64,000 bases of DNA from Tieghemiomyces parasiticus (GCA_027575765.1 JANBPT010000117.1:1-64000); one strand, 5' to 3'. Shown: positions 9,149-20,970, numbered from the stretch's first letter. Numbers and translations are program-made. Notes: a model not told the origin generated them from the letters alone.

Positions 9149-10690
9149 CTAGACCTGCACGGGTTCCTCGAGCAGCTCCTTACCCATCTTCTTATCCAAC
9201 CGGCAGATAGGGTTGGACTGGATCATTCCCAAATCGACCTTGTGACCCATCAACTCACGGATATTATCAATCCCGTACTTGATCATCGTGGGCCGTTCGA
9301 GCGATAGACCCCAGGCGATCACCCTAACATCGGGGTCCATGCCGAGGGGCCGGAGAAGTTCAGGGCGGAACATACCAGAATTACCAATTTCGACCCACTT
9401 CTGGAACCCTTCGTGCCACGAGAAAATCTCGAGGGACGGTTCGGTGTAAGGGTTGTAGGCGGGCTTGAAGCGGAGGTTGTTGATACCCATCTTGCGGAAA
9501 AAGATGTTCATGAAGCCAATGAGATCGCCGAGGGTAATGTTGCGGTCGGCAATGACGCCCTCGACTTGGTGGAACTCGGCGAGATGCGTGGCATCGAGGG
9601 TTTCGTTACGGAAGACGCGGTCGATCGAAAAATACTTGGCCGGCTGGAACGGCTGCTGGCGGGCGAGAAGACTGAGCATGTATGAACTGACGGCCGTGGT
9701 ATGGGTGCGCAAGAGTAGCTTTTCGGCCTCGGCGGGGCTCCACGGATAACGGTAGCCGATAGACCCATAACCACCCTTGGAATGCACCTCGCAGACCTTA
9801 TCGACCAGGTCGGCCGGCAACGTGGAGGTGGACGCCGGATCCCGCAGGAAAAAGGTGTCCTGGAGGTCGCGTGCCGGGTGCTGCTGGGGTTGGAACAGGG
9901 CGTCAAAGTTCCAGAAGGACGATTCAACAAACTTGTTGGTGGGCATCTCGACAAACCCCATCTCAAAAAAGATGGCGCGGAACTCCTCGCGCACCTTCAT
10001 GAGCGGGTGCAGGTGCCCGCTGGGCGGCTGGATACCAACGGCGTCGAAATTGTAGGCCTTAAAAGGACGGGACTTCCATTCGCCACTCTGGAGTAGGTCG
10101 GCTGTAATGTCCGTGGCCGGTTTAGTGACGGTGAGGGCAAACTCCGGGCCCTTCACAACCGTATAGGACACCGACTTAATCTTGGTGACCAGCTTGCGCT
10201 TCAGGAGTTCCTTGACCAGCGTCGGGCTGCGGTCGGCGGGAAGCGCCCCCGTACGTCCGATGGCTTGGAGGTCGAGCTGGGTCTCATCGCGGATGGTGTC
10301 GACTAGCCGGGTGAGTCGGCCCTGCTCGAAACGGAGCCATTTGTGGGCGAGAGCCTTACCCTGGCCAATCTTAGCCGCGGGACCCAGCTGCTGCTGGAGC
10401 TCGGCCACCGTGATGCCCTCGGGGCCTGAGGGCACGGCGTTGAACACCTTGGCTTCGTGGCTCCCGTCGGTGGCCAAGGCCTGGCCCTCCGCGGTCAGCT
10501 CGAGATGCTCGCGCTCCAGTGGCTTGTAGTCCACCATCTGCCGGCTCTGCAGGCTGGACAAGGCACCGCGCACCGTCGTCTGGTCGACCGCGGCGTCCTG
10601 GTTGGGGAGACGCAGACCCTTGGTGTCGGCGATAGTGCCGTTGAGGTCCAGGGTGCTCAGTAGAAGCGTGATCAGATCTTCAGAGGACAT
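9149..10690 (-). CDS. FRS2: cytosolic phenylalanine--tRNA ligase, alpha subunit
   Basis: The product charges tRNA-Phe as the catalytic subunit of the cytosolic alpha2-beta2 enzyme. It has 513 residues, close to the eukaryotic family length. The N-terminal third carries winged-helix-like repeats that bind tRNA. The C-terminal half is the class II catalytic core, with motif 2 FRNETLDATHLAEFHQVEG and motif 3 GLSLERPTMIKYGIDNIRE, both complete. I chose the ATG at 10690 because it has a good Kozak context (GACCGCCATGTCC) and gives the usual MSSEDL-type start; the 13 in-frame codons upstream have no ATG. There are no introns. It is divergently arranged with GCN3 across 540 bases, so the two translation genes may share a promoter region. 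Confidence 0.97.
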   Translation of the reverse strand: MSSEDLITLLLSTLDLNGTIADTKGLRLPNQDAAVDQTTVRGALSSLQSRQMVDYKPLEREHLELTAEGQALATDGSHEAKVFNAVPSGPEGITVAELQQQLGPAAKIGQGKALAHKWLRFEQGRLTRLVDTIRDETQLDLQAIGRTGALPADRSPTLVKELLKRKLVTKIKSVSYTVVKGPEFALTVTKPATDITADLLQSGEWKSRPFKAYNFDAVGIQPPSGHLHPLMKVREEFRAIFFEMGFVEMPTNKFVESSFWNFDALFQPQQHPARDLQDTFFLRDPASTSTLPADLVDKVCEVHSKGGYGSIGYRYPWSPAEAEKLLLRTHTTAVSSYMLSLLARQQPFQPAKYFSIDRVFRNETLDATHLAEFHQVEGVIADRNITLGDLIGFMNIFFRKMGINNLRFKPAYNPYTEPSLEIFSWHEGFQKWVEIGNSGMFRPELLRPLGMDPDVRVIAWGLSLERPTMIKYGIDNIRELMGHKVDLGMIQSNPICRLDKKMGKELLEEPVQV

Positions 10691-11230
10691 GGCGGTCGGA
10701 GGAATCGGGGGTGAGTATAGAACAGACAATGGGGGGTATAGGTACAGAGTAATCGGGGTGGGGTCGACGGCCGGTATTGAGGAGAAGTGGGGGGGAGGGC
10801 TGAATCGGAGAGCTCTAGCCAGAGAAGGAATCGAGGAACTGAGCGGAGTCTTGCAGGCCAGAGAAAAAATATGGGGCCGATATTCGCTGTCGAGTCATAA
10901 CGAATGATGGACATCCTGTTGCCCTGCGCCTCGGTGTGTTGTTGAGGGCTGGTGGCGAAGTTGGGTGAGCATCGCTAGTCACGTGGCTCTCAATGGGCAG
11001 GCTCTAATTCGTATAGTCTGCCGATGTGCCAGCTTAAAGGATCCTCAACGGTGCGAACGAAGGCCGCTGGACCCGGTAAGTCAATGCAAGGCCCGGCCGT
11101 CGAGATTACCCCCCTGAAACTGATCACCCATCCTGTCAAGGCATCCCGAACCCACCGACCAGAACCACTCCTGTCGCTGTTACATGCATATTTCCCGCCT
11201 CCACTCCTACACCTTCCTCCGTCCGTCAGC
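10691..11230. other. divergent promoter region between FRS2 and GCN3
   Basis: This spacer holds the promoters of two genes transcribed away from each other. It is pyrimidine-rich on the coding strand on each side (CTCC-type tracts before the GCN3 start). I see no clear TATA box and no coding sequence. Confidence 0.5.
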
Positions 11231-12668
11231 ATGCCCGAGACCGGTAGGTGCTGGTGCAGCGTTGCCATCTCGGTTACCACTCCGGGCCCTCTTAATGAGC
11301 GGAGGCATACGGCCTCCTCAGTCGAGCATGGCCCAGGTCCAAGCGCTCACCACCGCAACCCTCAACCACCTCTCCTCGCTTCCTCACTCCAGCCCCGATT
11401 ATCACCAGCTACCGGCAGTTCCTCGCGGAAGACCCCGACCTGCCCATGCCGGTCGCTGCCGTGAAGGCCCTCGTGGAGTTTATCAAGGGCCATCAAGGTG
11501 AGTCAAGCTTTCCTACGGCTATACCGGCCACACACATGACTCATGCCCCCCTCCCACTTGTCCTAGGAATACCCTCCCCTCGGGGGGTTACTAACCCTGG
11601 GCCCCGGTACCACTGCCCCTCCCCTCTGTTCGCCAGCCTCCACGATGTCCGAGTTTGTGGAGATGGTCCGCGACGCCGCCCAGGTCCTCAAAGCTTCGTC
11701 ACGCAACTCCATCTCGCTGGCCGCCGGCTGCGACCTGTTTATGCAGACCGTTACCCGCATGTCCAACGCTGACCTCGACGAGTGCCGTGCTAACCTCATC
11801 AATCGGGGGACCAAGTTTGTGGAGAAGGCCGGTGCCTGCCGTGAGAGTATCGCCGAGCTCGGCGGGCCGTTCATCCGGGACGGATCGGTAAGTACTAGGA
11901 ATTGATAGGGCTTTCTGAACCGGAGGGACATCCATACCTACAGGCAAGCCGCGGAACCTCGTCTCACGGCCACTCTAACTTCACCACCTCACATCGTACC
12001 TCTGTCGTCCACCGCCTCCACCTCATTTCCTCATGTACCAGACTATTCTAGTCCACTCCTACTCCCGCGTCATCATGGCCCTCCTCCTCCGCGCCGCTGC
12101 CAATAACCAGCGTTTCCGGGTGTACGTGACGGAATCCCGGCCGACCAACAGCGGGTACCGCACGGCCGCTCGCCTCCGCGAGGCCGGGGTGCCCTGTACA
12201 GTAGTACTGGACGGCGCCGTTGCCTACCTGATGGAAAAGGTTGATTTTGTACTTGTCGGTGCCGAAGGCGTGGTTGAAAATGGCGGCCTCATCAACCACA
12301 TAGGCACCTATCAGCTGTCCATTGTCGCCCACGCCGCCCGGAAACCGTTCTACGCCGTCGCCGAGAGCTACAAGTTTGTACGGTTGTTCCCGCTTAACCA
12401 GTTTGATCTCCCCTCCCATACCCCGGAGGTGTTGGCATTCGACTCGCCCGACGACGAGGGTGGCCAGACGTGTGCGGGTGACGAGGGAATGGTGGAGAGT
12501 AGGGAGCCCGAAGAAGCTGTTTCGCCCCAGTCCGAGCAGGCGTTAATTGCGAAACGGAACCCCAAAGTCGACTATACGCCCCCGTCCTTCATCACACTAC
12601 TATTTACGGATCTAGGCGTTCTGACGCCATCCGGGGTGAGTGACGAACTCATTAAGCTGTACTACTGA
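11231..12668 (+). CDS. GCN3: translation initiation factor eIF2B, alpha subunit
   Basis: This is a regulatory subunit of the eIF2 guanine-nucleotide exchange factor; it senses phosphorylated eIF2-alpha. The model has four exons: 11231-11243, 11393-11497, 11637-11887 and 12042-12668. All junctions are GT/AG with matching phase and give 331 residues. The start [18 protein letters not shown] resembles yeast Gcn3 (SEFNITETYLRFLEED). Family hallmarks follow: [78 protein letters not shown], and the C-terminal [23 protein letters not shown]. An acidic linker of about 50 residues before the last block makes it slightly longer than the usual 305. The first coding exon is only 13 bases. Branch-like TTACTAAC precedes the third exon. 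Confidence 0.94.
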
Positions 12669-15618
12669 AAGGGTTCGGCACCCAACTTTATAGCGTAGGA
12701 ACTTGTCAAACCATAGTAAACATATGCCACATTCTGACATTACAAGCAGTTTAAATTTGGCCTGTCGTCTATGGGGCTGATATTGTCCCCACTGCCCTCC
12801 CCCTTGAATATAATCAACACTCCCGTATCGATAGTTGGCCTAAATAACGCAAGTAGGCAGGCTCGAGATGGCCTGTACACTTGTGTACCAGGATTCACCA
12901 AAGCTAACTATGACGCCAAGGGGGGAGAGTCCTTCCCACAATCACTGTGACGCTGGCAGCTGCAAACAATGACAGCCTATTCTGCACGGCGCACCGCGGC
13001 CGACCGGGGTGTCCTACAGGTATCTCCGCTCACCCCATACAGCCAAGCTGGCCGCGTCGTTCTCAGTTTCCTAGCCGCTTGGCCGGGTCTTTTATACCGA
13101 TTTACCTGGGCATGGATGTCCCCAGGTTGAATGGATGAAATGGCCGCCAAGGTACTAGAGTTTATGGCAGACAAAATGCTACCCGGCTAAGGTAGCTGCA
13201 TTGTAGCGGCTCTCGTCTATGGCGCTGGTTGGCAGGGACGGCTGAAGGCCGGCGCCGTTGGGGCCTTGCAGAATGTTTCCATCCCCCATGCCGCATAGGG
13301 CCCAGGCAGACATGCTGACAGCACGATAGCCTACCACACTGCCTCGCCCAATCCACTGCCTTGTTTATGCACAGGTCCGAATAAATTACCACCCATTTGC
13401 TTCCGATTGGAACCTTCTCCCCACTCTCTCCTCCTCCACTGGACCAAGCGAACCCGCCCTGGGCGGGGAAGATTAGCCCTGCGTAGAGTCGGCAGGAGAG
13501 CGTTTACCTGCCGTCGTTCACTCCGACCATCCCTTCACAAGGGGTTCAAGAAGATGAAAATGGAAGTGTGAAGTGGCACTGGGGAGTAGGTGAGAGGAGG
13601 GGGGCAATTTAAAGATTAGCGCGACGGAAGCAGCAGTGAATCCACCGCCTTGTCTATCGGCCCCGCCTTCTAAAGCCAGACCGCTCTGCGGCCTTGGTGC
13701 TAAACGGCCGAGGACGGAGAGAGGATGGCAACATTGGTGGGATGCGCTGGCTGCCCCATGCTGGCTATCGCGGTTGGACGTGCCGTCAGAGCGGAAAGAG
13801 CAGCCTACCGACCGTCCGACTCAGTCGCCAAGCGGCCTGGGCAGTGGGCCCCTTTCCCAACCTCCAAGCTGCCGCCACTCCCGCCCCTCTATTACCCCTG
13901 TGGCCACAATGGACCCGCGGTCATGGAAGGTTCGGTGCCACCTGGCAACGCGTCGCCAGCCATAAACCAATCTGGAGTACCTGTGGCATCAGATGTGCCT
14001 GGCTTAAGAACCGCCGGGGGGAGGGTGGGGTGGTGTGCACAGCGGCAACCTGTTTTGTCCCACCCACGCTGCCGACCCATACATCGGAGTATCGATGACG
14101 GCGGGACTGGCGCTGACAAGTAAGACGGCGACTTCAGGACAATAGGCAGCCAACATTGGGCCTCTGCTGATCGGCCCCAATAGGTTCAGAGACCGCCACG
14201 GCAGGGTGGGGGGGGAGGGGTGGGGGAGGGAGACTATGCGTGCACGTTGTGACGTGAATTGCTCTGGCCGTCCCATCATCGTGCCGGCCTTTTGCCCTCT
14301 CCTCCTCCCCCCTGCTACTTATCACCCAAGCACCCGACCGAAGGCTGATCCATTCCCGCTTTTGGGATGGGCGGGGATGGTGGAAGCAGCGGCGATGAAG
14401 CTGCGACTGGCCGCCTGGACTGCCAGCCAGGCGTCATCCTTCCACGGGGGGAGATGGCAAAAAGCCCTCACACGCCTTCCCCCGCTGCGCCTGATTCCCA
14501 CAGCCGCACGCATCTCCCCACCCACCTCCTCCTCCCGCATTTACACAACCCGGCGCGGCATACCCCCTCTCCCGCGGCGCCTGCGACGAGTCCAGCGCTT
14601 ATATACTGACAAGTAGCCCGCCACCCTCCGCTCTCCCGGTTGATCGTGTATGTATATCATCTATTGTGTTCGTTTTTTGCCACCTTTCCCTTCCCTCCAC
14701 CTGGATTATTGGACGCCGCTAGTTGGCATGTCCTGCTAGTTCGCTCCTCCCCTGGCCTAGGTAAGCACTCGTGGATCCTCCGGCGGTCCAGTCGGCCATC
14801 TCGGGACATCAAGGAGGCCTGGTGATCTTGTCCATCGACATTCAAATTTCTAAGCATACAACCGCGTGTGATTATTCTAGTCTAGAATTAATGCTCTTTC
14901 GCTGGCTGCAGAGGCTCGGCTGCCGCGGTACAGGGCGGCCAGCTACGCATTCCCCTCGGCAATGTATTTAGAGCCTCGCAGCGGTAGTAGGCGGGCGTCG
15001 CGACCGAAGGGCAGGAGACGGCGGATAAGTGCAGGGGCGCGTGTTTGTCTCAGCGCCAACGCCTGCGGGCGTCGCTCCTACGGCAGCCTAAGGGCGACTC
15101 CGCCACCTTCCTCCTGTGTTTCCCCCTGGCGCTTCCCTGCCTTATTTTGACCGGCGTCACTGACCTACAGTGGCCCATAAAGAATGGTGCAGTGTTTCCC
15201 TGTCCCTCCCTTCTGTAGCACCCTGTCTCCCTCCTGCCTTGCCTCTTCACGCTGGCCCTGTAGATTTTTATTTCGTTTACCGCGCGTGTAACCCCTGTGC
15301 TTCAGCTGCCCCGGACGCCACGGTCCGAATATTGACTTATCCAGCCCTCTCTCCCCTGCCCTGCGCGTGTCACCGTGTCCGACCGGCTCACCTCCCTCTC
15401 CCTCGGGGGTCCAGGACGCCCTCCCCCGAGTCTGCTTTTTTTTTTCTCCACTGGCCATAAAACCGACTCCAGACGCCCATTGACACCGCTCCCCCGCGCT
15501 AACCCCGCCCTTCCCCACTTGTCCACCTGTCTCACCTTTCCCACTTATTCAGCTACCCCCCGCAAGTCCCCCCACAATATCAATTATTTCCCCTTTCTGA
15601 GCCACTCCCCCGCTCGCC
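12669..15618. other. long intergenic region before PMC1
   Basis: Nearly 3 kb hold no supported gene. From about 14,450 to the PMC1 start the plus strand is strongly pyrimidine-rich (runs of CCTCC, CTTCC and a poly-T at about 15,437). This looks like a CT-rich fungal promoter and 5' leader. Open frames here owe their length to low stop density in GC-rich DNA and show no domain. Confidence 0.5.
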
Positions 15619-18600
15619 ATGCCGCACCATAATGGTTCGTCGGCGTCATCCCAGCGCACCCGCCTGGTCGGTGAGTCCGAGCAGCGCTCGCTGGGTCCCT
15701 TCGGGGTCAGTCCTGAGGACCTGACCGCTCTGCTCGACCCGAAGGACCCCGAGGGTCTGAAGGACCTCGGCGGCCCCGACGGGCTCTGCGAGAAGTTGCG
15801 CGTTAACCCGTCCACCGGTCTCACTGCCGACGAGTCCTTCGAGTCCGACACCACCCCCGGTGAGGGCCACCATGAGTCTGCCGCCCTTCTGGGCTCGCTG
15901 TCGTCCGACTCCGCTGGCAAGCGTAAGGGCCCCTTCGCCGCCCGCCAGTCCGTGTACGGCGAGAACCGCTTGCCCGCTGTCGAGCAAGTCACCTTCTGGA
16001 GCTTAGTCTACTCCGCCTTCCAGGACAAGACCCTGATCATGCTGAGCATCGCCGCTGCCGTTTCGCTCGCCGTGGGCGTCTATGACGACTACTTCGGCGA
16101 GAAGCGCCACGAGGAAGTGAAGCTCGGTTGGGTCGAGGGCGTCGCCATCCAGGTCGCCGTCCTGGTCGTGGTCTTCACCAACGCACTCAACGACTACCAG
16201 AAGGAACGCCAGTTCCAGAAGCTCAACGCCAAGAAGGAGGATCGCCAAGTTAAAGTGTACCGCGACGGCCGTGAGGTCGAGCTGTCCGTGTACGACATTT
16301 TGGTCGGCGACGTTATGCTGGTCGAGCCCGGTGATATCATCCCCGTCGACGGCGTGTACCTCAGCGGCCACAACCTGGTGTGCGACGAGTCCAGCGCCAC
16401 GGGCGAATCGGACGCCATCAAGAAAGGCACCCTGGACAGCGGTGCTGACTGCTTCATCCTGTCCGGCGCCAAAGTCATGGAGGGCGTGGGCCGCATGATC
16501 GTGGTGGCCGTGGGCACCCACTCGTATTACGGCAAGATGATGATGGCCCTGCGCGAGAATCAGGACACCGAGACCCCGCTGCAGAAGAAGCTGGACGTCC
16601 TCGCCGAGCAGATTGCCAAGTTTGGCCTGACCGCCGCCCTGCTCATGTTCATGACCCTGGTGCTCAAATTCCTCATCACCGACGCCATCCACAACGACTT
16701 CCCCTCCGGTTCCGCTATTTTCAGCAAGGTCATCCAGATCACTATCCAGGCCATCACCATCGTGGTCGTGGCCGTGCCGGAGGGTCTGCCCATGGCCGTC
16801 ACCCTGGCCCTGGCCTTCGCCACTACCCAGATGCTTAAGGACCAAAACCTGGTCCGCCAGCTGTCCGCCTGCGAGACCATGGGTAACGCCACCGCTGTGT
16901 GCTCCGACAAGACCGGCACTCTGACCCAAAACAAGATGACCGTGGTCCGCGCCCACGTGGCGGAGCACAACATGGAGGGGCACGAGCAGCATCACATTCA
17001 GGCCTTCCGCGACACCCTGCCTAAGGACGTGTTCCAGGTCTTCTGTGAGGGCGTCTCCGTCAACTCCAACGCCTTTTTGGGCAAGGACGAGAAGGGCCAG
17101 CCCGCCTTCATTGGTTCTAAGACCGAGTCGGCCCTGCTGGGCTTCACCCAGAAGTGCGGCTCCGACTTTGAACCCATCCGCCACGAGGCCAACGTGACCC
17201 GTGTGTACCCGTTCGCCTCCGAGAAGAAGACCATGACTACCGTGATCAAGAACCGCCGCGCCAAGGGTGACCAGGACGCGTACCTCGTGTACTGCAAGGG
17301 TGCCTCCGAGATTGTGCTGGGCTGCTGTGACCGCTACGTGACCAAAGCCGGGGAGACCCACGAGCTGGACGCCCGCGCCAAGTCGGTGTTTGAGCGCACC
17401 ATCTCGGGCTACGCTGAGGATGCCCTGCGCACCATCTGCCTAGCCTATCGTGAGATCTCGGCTGACGAGGCCAACAACTTGCCCGAGGACGACGCCCCGA
17501 CCCACAACCTGGTGTGCCTGGGTATCGTCGGCATTCAGGATCCGCTGCGTCCCGGCGTTCTCGAGTCCGTGGAGGCCTGCCGTAGCGCCGGCGTGGTTGT
17601 GCGCATGATCACTGGTGACAACGTCGAGACGGCCCGCGCCATCGCCCGCAACGCCGGTATCTACCAGCGGGGTGGCGCTGTGATTGCCGGTCCGCAGTTC
17701 CGTGCCATGTCGCCCGACCAGCAGCGCGCCCTTATGCCTCGCCTCCAGGTGTTGGCCCGCTCCTCCCCGACCGACAAGCAGATCGTGATGCGTCTCCTCC
17801 AGGAGGCCGGCGAAGTGGTGGCCATGACGGGTGACGGGACCAACGATGCTCCGGCGCTCAAGATGGCCGACGTGGGCTTCAGCATGGGTATTGCCGGTAC
17901 CGAGGTTGCTAAGGAGGCCTCTGACATCATCCTCATGGACGACAACTTCAACTCGATTGTGAAGGCTCTCCGCTGGGGCCGCGCCGTCAATGACAGCGTG
18001 CGCAAGTTCCTGCAGTTCCAGCTCACCGTCAACATTACGGCCGTGCTGCTGGCCTTCATCTCGGCGGTGACCAGCGAGGACAATTCCTCCATCCTGACGG
18101 CCGTCCAGCTCCTGTGGGTCAACCTCATCATGGACACCTTGGCCGCCCTGGCCCTCGCCACCGAACCCCCCACCGACGACCTCCTCAAGCGTATGCCGGC
18201 CCCACGTAACGCGTCGCTCATTAACTTCCAGATGTGGCGTATGATCTTTGGCCAGGCCCTATTCCAAGTCACCATCAATCTGCTGCTCATCCACCTGGGT
18301 CCCCTGGTCTTCCACCTGCCGTCCAACGCCGCCGGCCAGGCCGTCCTCCGCACTATGGTGTTCAACTCCTTTGTATTCCTCCAGGTCTTTAACGAGCTCA
18401 ACTGCCGCCGGATCGACGAGACCCTCAACGTATTCCAGAACCTGCAGCACGACTACGGGTTCCTCCTCGTCCAGGTGGTGGTGGTGGCCACCCAGGCCCT
18501 GATCATCAACTATGGTGGTCTGGCCTTTGGTACCGTCCCGCTTTCTCTGAGCCACTGGGCCGCCACGGTGTTTATCGGGTCCCTGTCCCTCCCTGTCGGT

Positions 18601-18927
18601 CTCATTATCCGCCTCTCGCCAGACTTCAGCCACTGCCTCGGTCTAGAGTCGGCCGAGGACCAGCAGCACCGCCCCCAGGTCACCCGCGGGTCCCTCCGCT
18701 GGGAAGCTGCTATCGATGACATTCGTAGCATTTCCCGCGCCCGCCATAACATCTCGGTGTTTGCCGCCATCCGTCGTGCCCCTACTCGCACTAACCCCTC
18801 TAAGAACTCCATCGCCGCCGCTACAGGGTCCCCAGCGGCCACCACCGGCTCGGGTGCGCCTCGTGCTTTTGACCTCCGCCGTGCGGCGTCGGAGCTTCGT
18901 CGGGCTAACGCTAACAACTCCTCCTAA
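15619..18927 (+). CDS. PMC1: calcium-transporting P-type ATPase (PMCA/Pmc1 type)
   Basis: A P2B-type ATPase exports Ca2+ from the cytosol across the vacuolar or plasma membrane. It has 1102 residues in a single exon. Landmarks: membrane pairs at about 135-200, an actuator loop with TGESD, the calcium-site helix VPEGLPMAVTLALA (about 385), and the phosphorylation site CSDKTGTLTQNKM with Asp about 430. Then come YCKGASE for nucleotide binding, MITGDNVETARAIA, MTGDGTNDAPALKMADVGFSMG, and a C-terminal membrane domain with LLWVNLIMDTLAALALATEP. About 90 residues follow the last helix. They include a Trp-containing basic stretch (GSLRWEAAIDDIR, ISRARHNISVF) reminiscent of the calmodulin-binding tail of animal PMCA, which yeast Pmc1 lacks. 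The start codon is in good context (CGCCATGCC). Confidence 0.97.
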   Translation: MPHHNGSSASSQRTRLVGESEQRSLGPFGVSPEDLTALLDPKDPEGLKDLGGPDGLCEKLRVNPSTGLTADESFESDTTPGEGHHESAALLGSLSSDSAGKRKGPFAARQSVYGENRLPAVEQVTFWSLVYSAFQDKTLIMLSIAAAVSLAVGVYDDYFGEKRHEEVKLGWVEGVAIQVAVLVVVFTNALNDYQKERQFQKLNAKKEDRQVKVYRDGREVELSVYDILVGDVMLVEPGDIIPVDGVYLSGHNLVCDESSATGESDAIKKGTLDSGADCFILSGAKVMEGVGRMIVVAVGTHSYYGKMMMALRENQDTETPLQKKLDVLAEQIAKFGLTAALLMFMTLVLKFLITDAIHNDFPSGSAIFSKVIQITIQAITIVVVAVPEGLPMAVTLALAFATTQMLKDQNLVRQLSACETMGNATAVCSDKTGTLTQNKMTVVRAHVAEHNMEGHEQHHIQAFRDTLPKDVFQVFCEGVSVNSNAFLGKDEKGQPAFIGSKTESALLGFTQKCGSDFEPIRHEANVTRVYPFASEKKTMTTVIKNRRAKGDQDAYLVYCKGASEIVLGCCDRYVTKAGETHELDARAKSVFERTISGYAEDALRTICLAYREISADEANNLPEDDAPTHNLVCLGIVGIQDPLRPGVLESVEACRSAGVVVRMITGDNVETARAIARNAGIYQRGGAVIAGPQFRAMSPDQQRALMPRLQVLARSSPTDKQIVMRLLQEAGEVVAMTGDGTNDAPALKMADVGFSMGIAGTEVAKEASDIILMDDNFNSIVKALRWGRAVNDSVRKFLQFQLTVNITAVLLAFISAVTSEDNSSILTAVQLLWVNLIMDTLAALALATEPPTDDLLKRMPAPRNASLINFQMWRMIFGQALFQVTINLLLIHLGPLVFHLPSNAAGQAVLRTMVFNSFVFLQVFNELNCRRIDETLNVFQNLQHDYGFLLVQVVVVATQALIINYGGLAFGTVPLSLSHWAATVFIGSLSLPVGLIIRLSPDFSHCLGLESAEDQQHRPQVTRGSLRWEAAIDDIRSISRARHNISVFAAIRRAPTRTNPSKNSIAAATGSPAATTGSGAPRAFDLRRAASELRRANANNSS

Positions 18928-20963
18928 GCACCCCATCTTTTGTTGTTCGTCTTTTTTGAGCCATGTGGGGTGAGCGAGTCGGCAGTTCCTCCACTCACCC
19001 TAGCTTTTATCCGCAGGGTATAGGTAACCCTAATTTTATTTTTCAAATGAAGTGAATTATAATCCAGAGGCAGTCCGATATCGGTTATTATTTTCTCTTC
19101 ATTTTATGCCATTGGTGTACGCCCCTCCTCCCCCTCTAGATTGGTTCTAAGGTGTGCCTTCGCCCCTGTAGCTTCTTCGAGACGTTTGGCCCCTCGATAT
19201 CTAGTTGATTGCAAATCGTATTGGTCAAGGATACTGACTATTGCGCACACTAAGGCTTGGTTGTGAATTGGCTGTGGAGGGGAAAAGGATGTGAGAAGGG
19301 ATACCTGCAAGTGGTGGATACAGCGTGAAGAAGGCCGAAACTGGGGGGGAAGGCATGAGTAACAGATGCTCTCGAGGCTACCCCTCTAGTACTATTAACC
19401 GAGATGAGGATTAGCCGGCGGGTAGTTAGATTATAGTTGAGTCGCGGTCCGAAGGGGCCACAATCCGAGTACGTGTCCGATTGGCGAACATTTACACGAT
19501 TGTGTGGCACATGCGGGGTCCAAACCTCGGGCCTTGCCCTGTTCCGTGCGCAAGCTTCGTTGCTGTCGATTTTTTTTGGGGGGGGGAAAGGGATGTCATC
19601 TCGGGCTCGGGAAGCCCTGCTACGCGTCAGCGGTGGAGGGGAAGAGGGTCCTTGCTGCTCCTCCCTTCCCCTTCCCCTTCCCCTCTTCTTTAATACTTCA
19701 CCGCATCTCCTTTGACCAGTCGGGCGATCATTGTGATCTAAAGCGGTCTTTATGAGTCTTAGAGTTGGATCATTCATGACAACCCTCACCTCCATATGCA
19801 TGAGGGGAGGGAGGGGCGAGGAGACGGCCCATGGTGCACAGCCGATATAATCTCTCAGCTTGACGATCAGTTTTAGTGGCGTCCCCAAGAGAAGGGAGAC
19901 TAGGAATGAAAGATACGACAAGACTGTTTTTTTTTTCGATGATTGCCATGGCTGTTGGATATTCTTTCAATATATTGCCTGTAGATTATATTATATGTCG
20001 ATTGGTTTGGTGGTCGTGGGCTATCGGGGGGGGTATAGTAGCATGTCAGTGAAAGGTGGGTGACACCTATAGCGGATGGTAGCTGGGGATAGAGTTGAAA
20101 GGAGACAGGAGAGGTCGTGCTGGCGGCGGTTCACAGTCTTGAGAGCCAAGAGCTGCTGCGGTCTTGGTTATCACCATGCTTGGCCTCGTGGAACTGTGCC
20201 CTGACCTCCTCTTCTCTCCTCCAGTTTCCTCCCGCCCCTTCACCTGTCGGCAGGTGTACCATAGGGCACTGTTCGGGGTTTGCTTATATGTAGTGCAATG
20301 ACAAGCCGTCTTTCATAGCCACAGCTTGTGGACGTTCTCTTCCCGCAAGCACAGGGACTAATAAAGCTATGCGTCGTAAATACGTTGAGCGACGCAGCAA
20401 AGGGACGTTGACGTGGCCGTTTACTTAACGGTCCACCCTTGTGACGGATAGATTGTTGGTGCGGAAGTGGGGGAGGAGGAGACGGAGCATTTCGGATGGA
20501 AACCACCCTATACTTTTTCACGCCATAGTAAACCAACAAGGGCTTTCGCATCTTGGCCGGTCTTCTTCCCGCCTCCTGGCGTATCTGCTCTGTCCCCAAC
20601 CGAACGGTACAATGCGAGTCACCGCTCAATATCGTGTGCGTTCATGTAAAGAGAGGGAGGAGGAGCCAGTCCTTTGTCGGATGATGTACATTAATGCCTG
20701 GTCTCCGCAGAACTGAGTATCTGGGCCTGAACAATCATGACAGTCACTCTGGACGATTACAACAAAGACCTTGGGACCATCACTTTTGTGGTCCCCTACG
20801 ACGGCACCGTGGGGTCAGGCGTTAGGGTATTGCTCGTGGCTTCTCCTCCCAAGCTATGGCCTTGACCGGCTCGACGGGGTCAGCTTTACCCGGCATTTTC
20901 CCTCGCGGCCTGGTACTTTACCGGCTGCCACGCTGTCGCCCAAGAGTCTGGCCGGACGACGAG
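18928..20963. other. intergenic region
   Basis: I see no supported gene. It holds a CCCTTC/CCTTCC microsatellite (about 19,663-19,686), a T8-G10 junction near 19,570-19,586 that could form unusual structure, and AT-rich stretches near 19,020-19,110. Frames here have no domain or signal-peptide start in good context. Confidence 0.45.
19663..19686. repeat. CCCTTC-type microsatellite
   Basis: Short tandem CCTTCC units lie in a row on the plus strand. Confidence 0.6.
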
Positions 20964-20970
20964 TATATAA
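20964..20970 (+). promoter_or_regulatory. TATA box of a small secreted protein gene
   Basis: TATATAA lies 218 bases upstream of the ATG at 21182 and is followed by a C/T-rich leader. Confidence 0.5.

Noticed and set aside
16003..17361. 452-codon frame on the minus strand opposite PMC1
   Set aside because: It is a shadow of the G/C-ending codons of PMC1; its translation is low-complexity (His, Gly, Val, Leu) with no domain.
17661..18428. 255-codon minus-strand frame inside PMC1
   Set aside because: Antisense shadow; PMC1 motifs on the other strand are complete.
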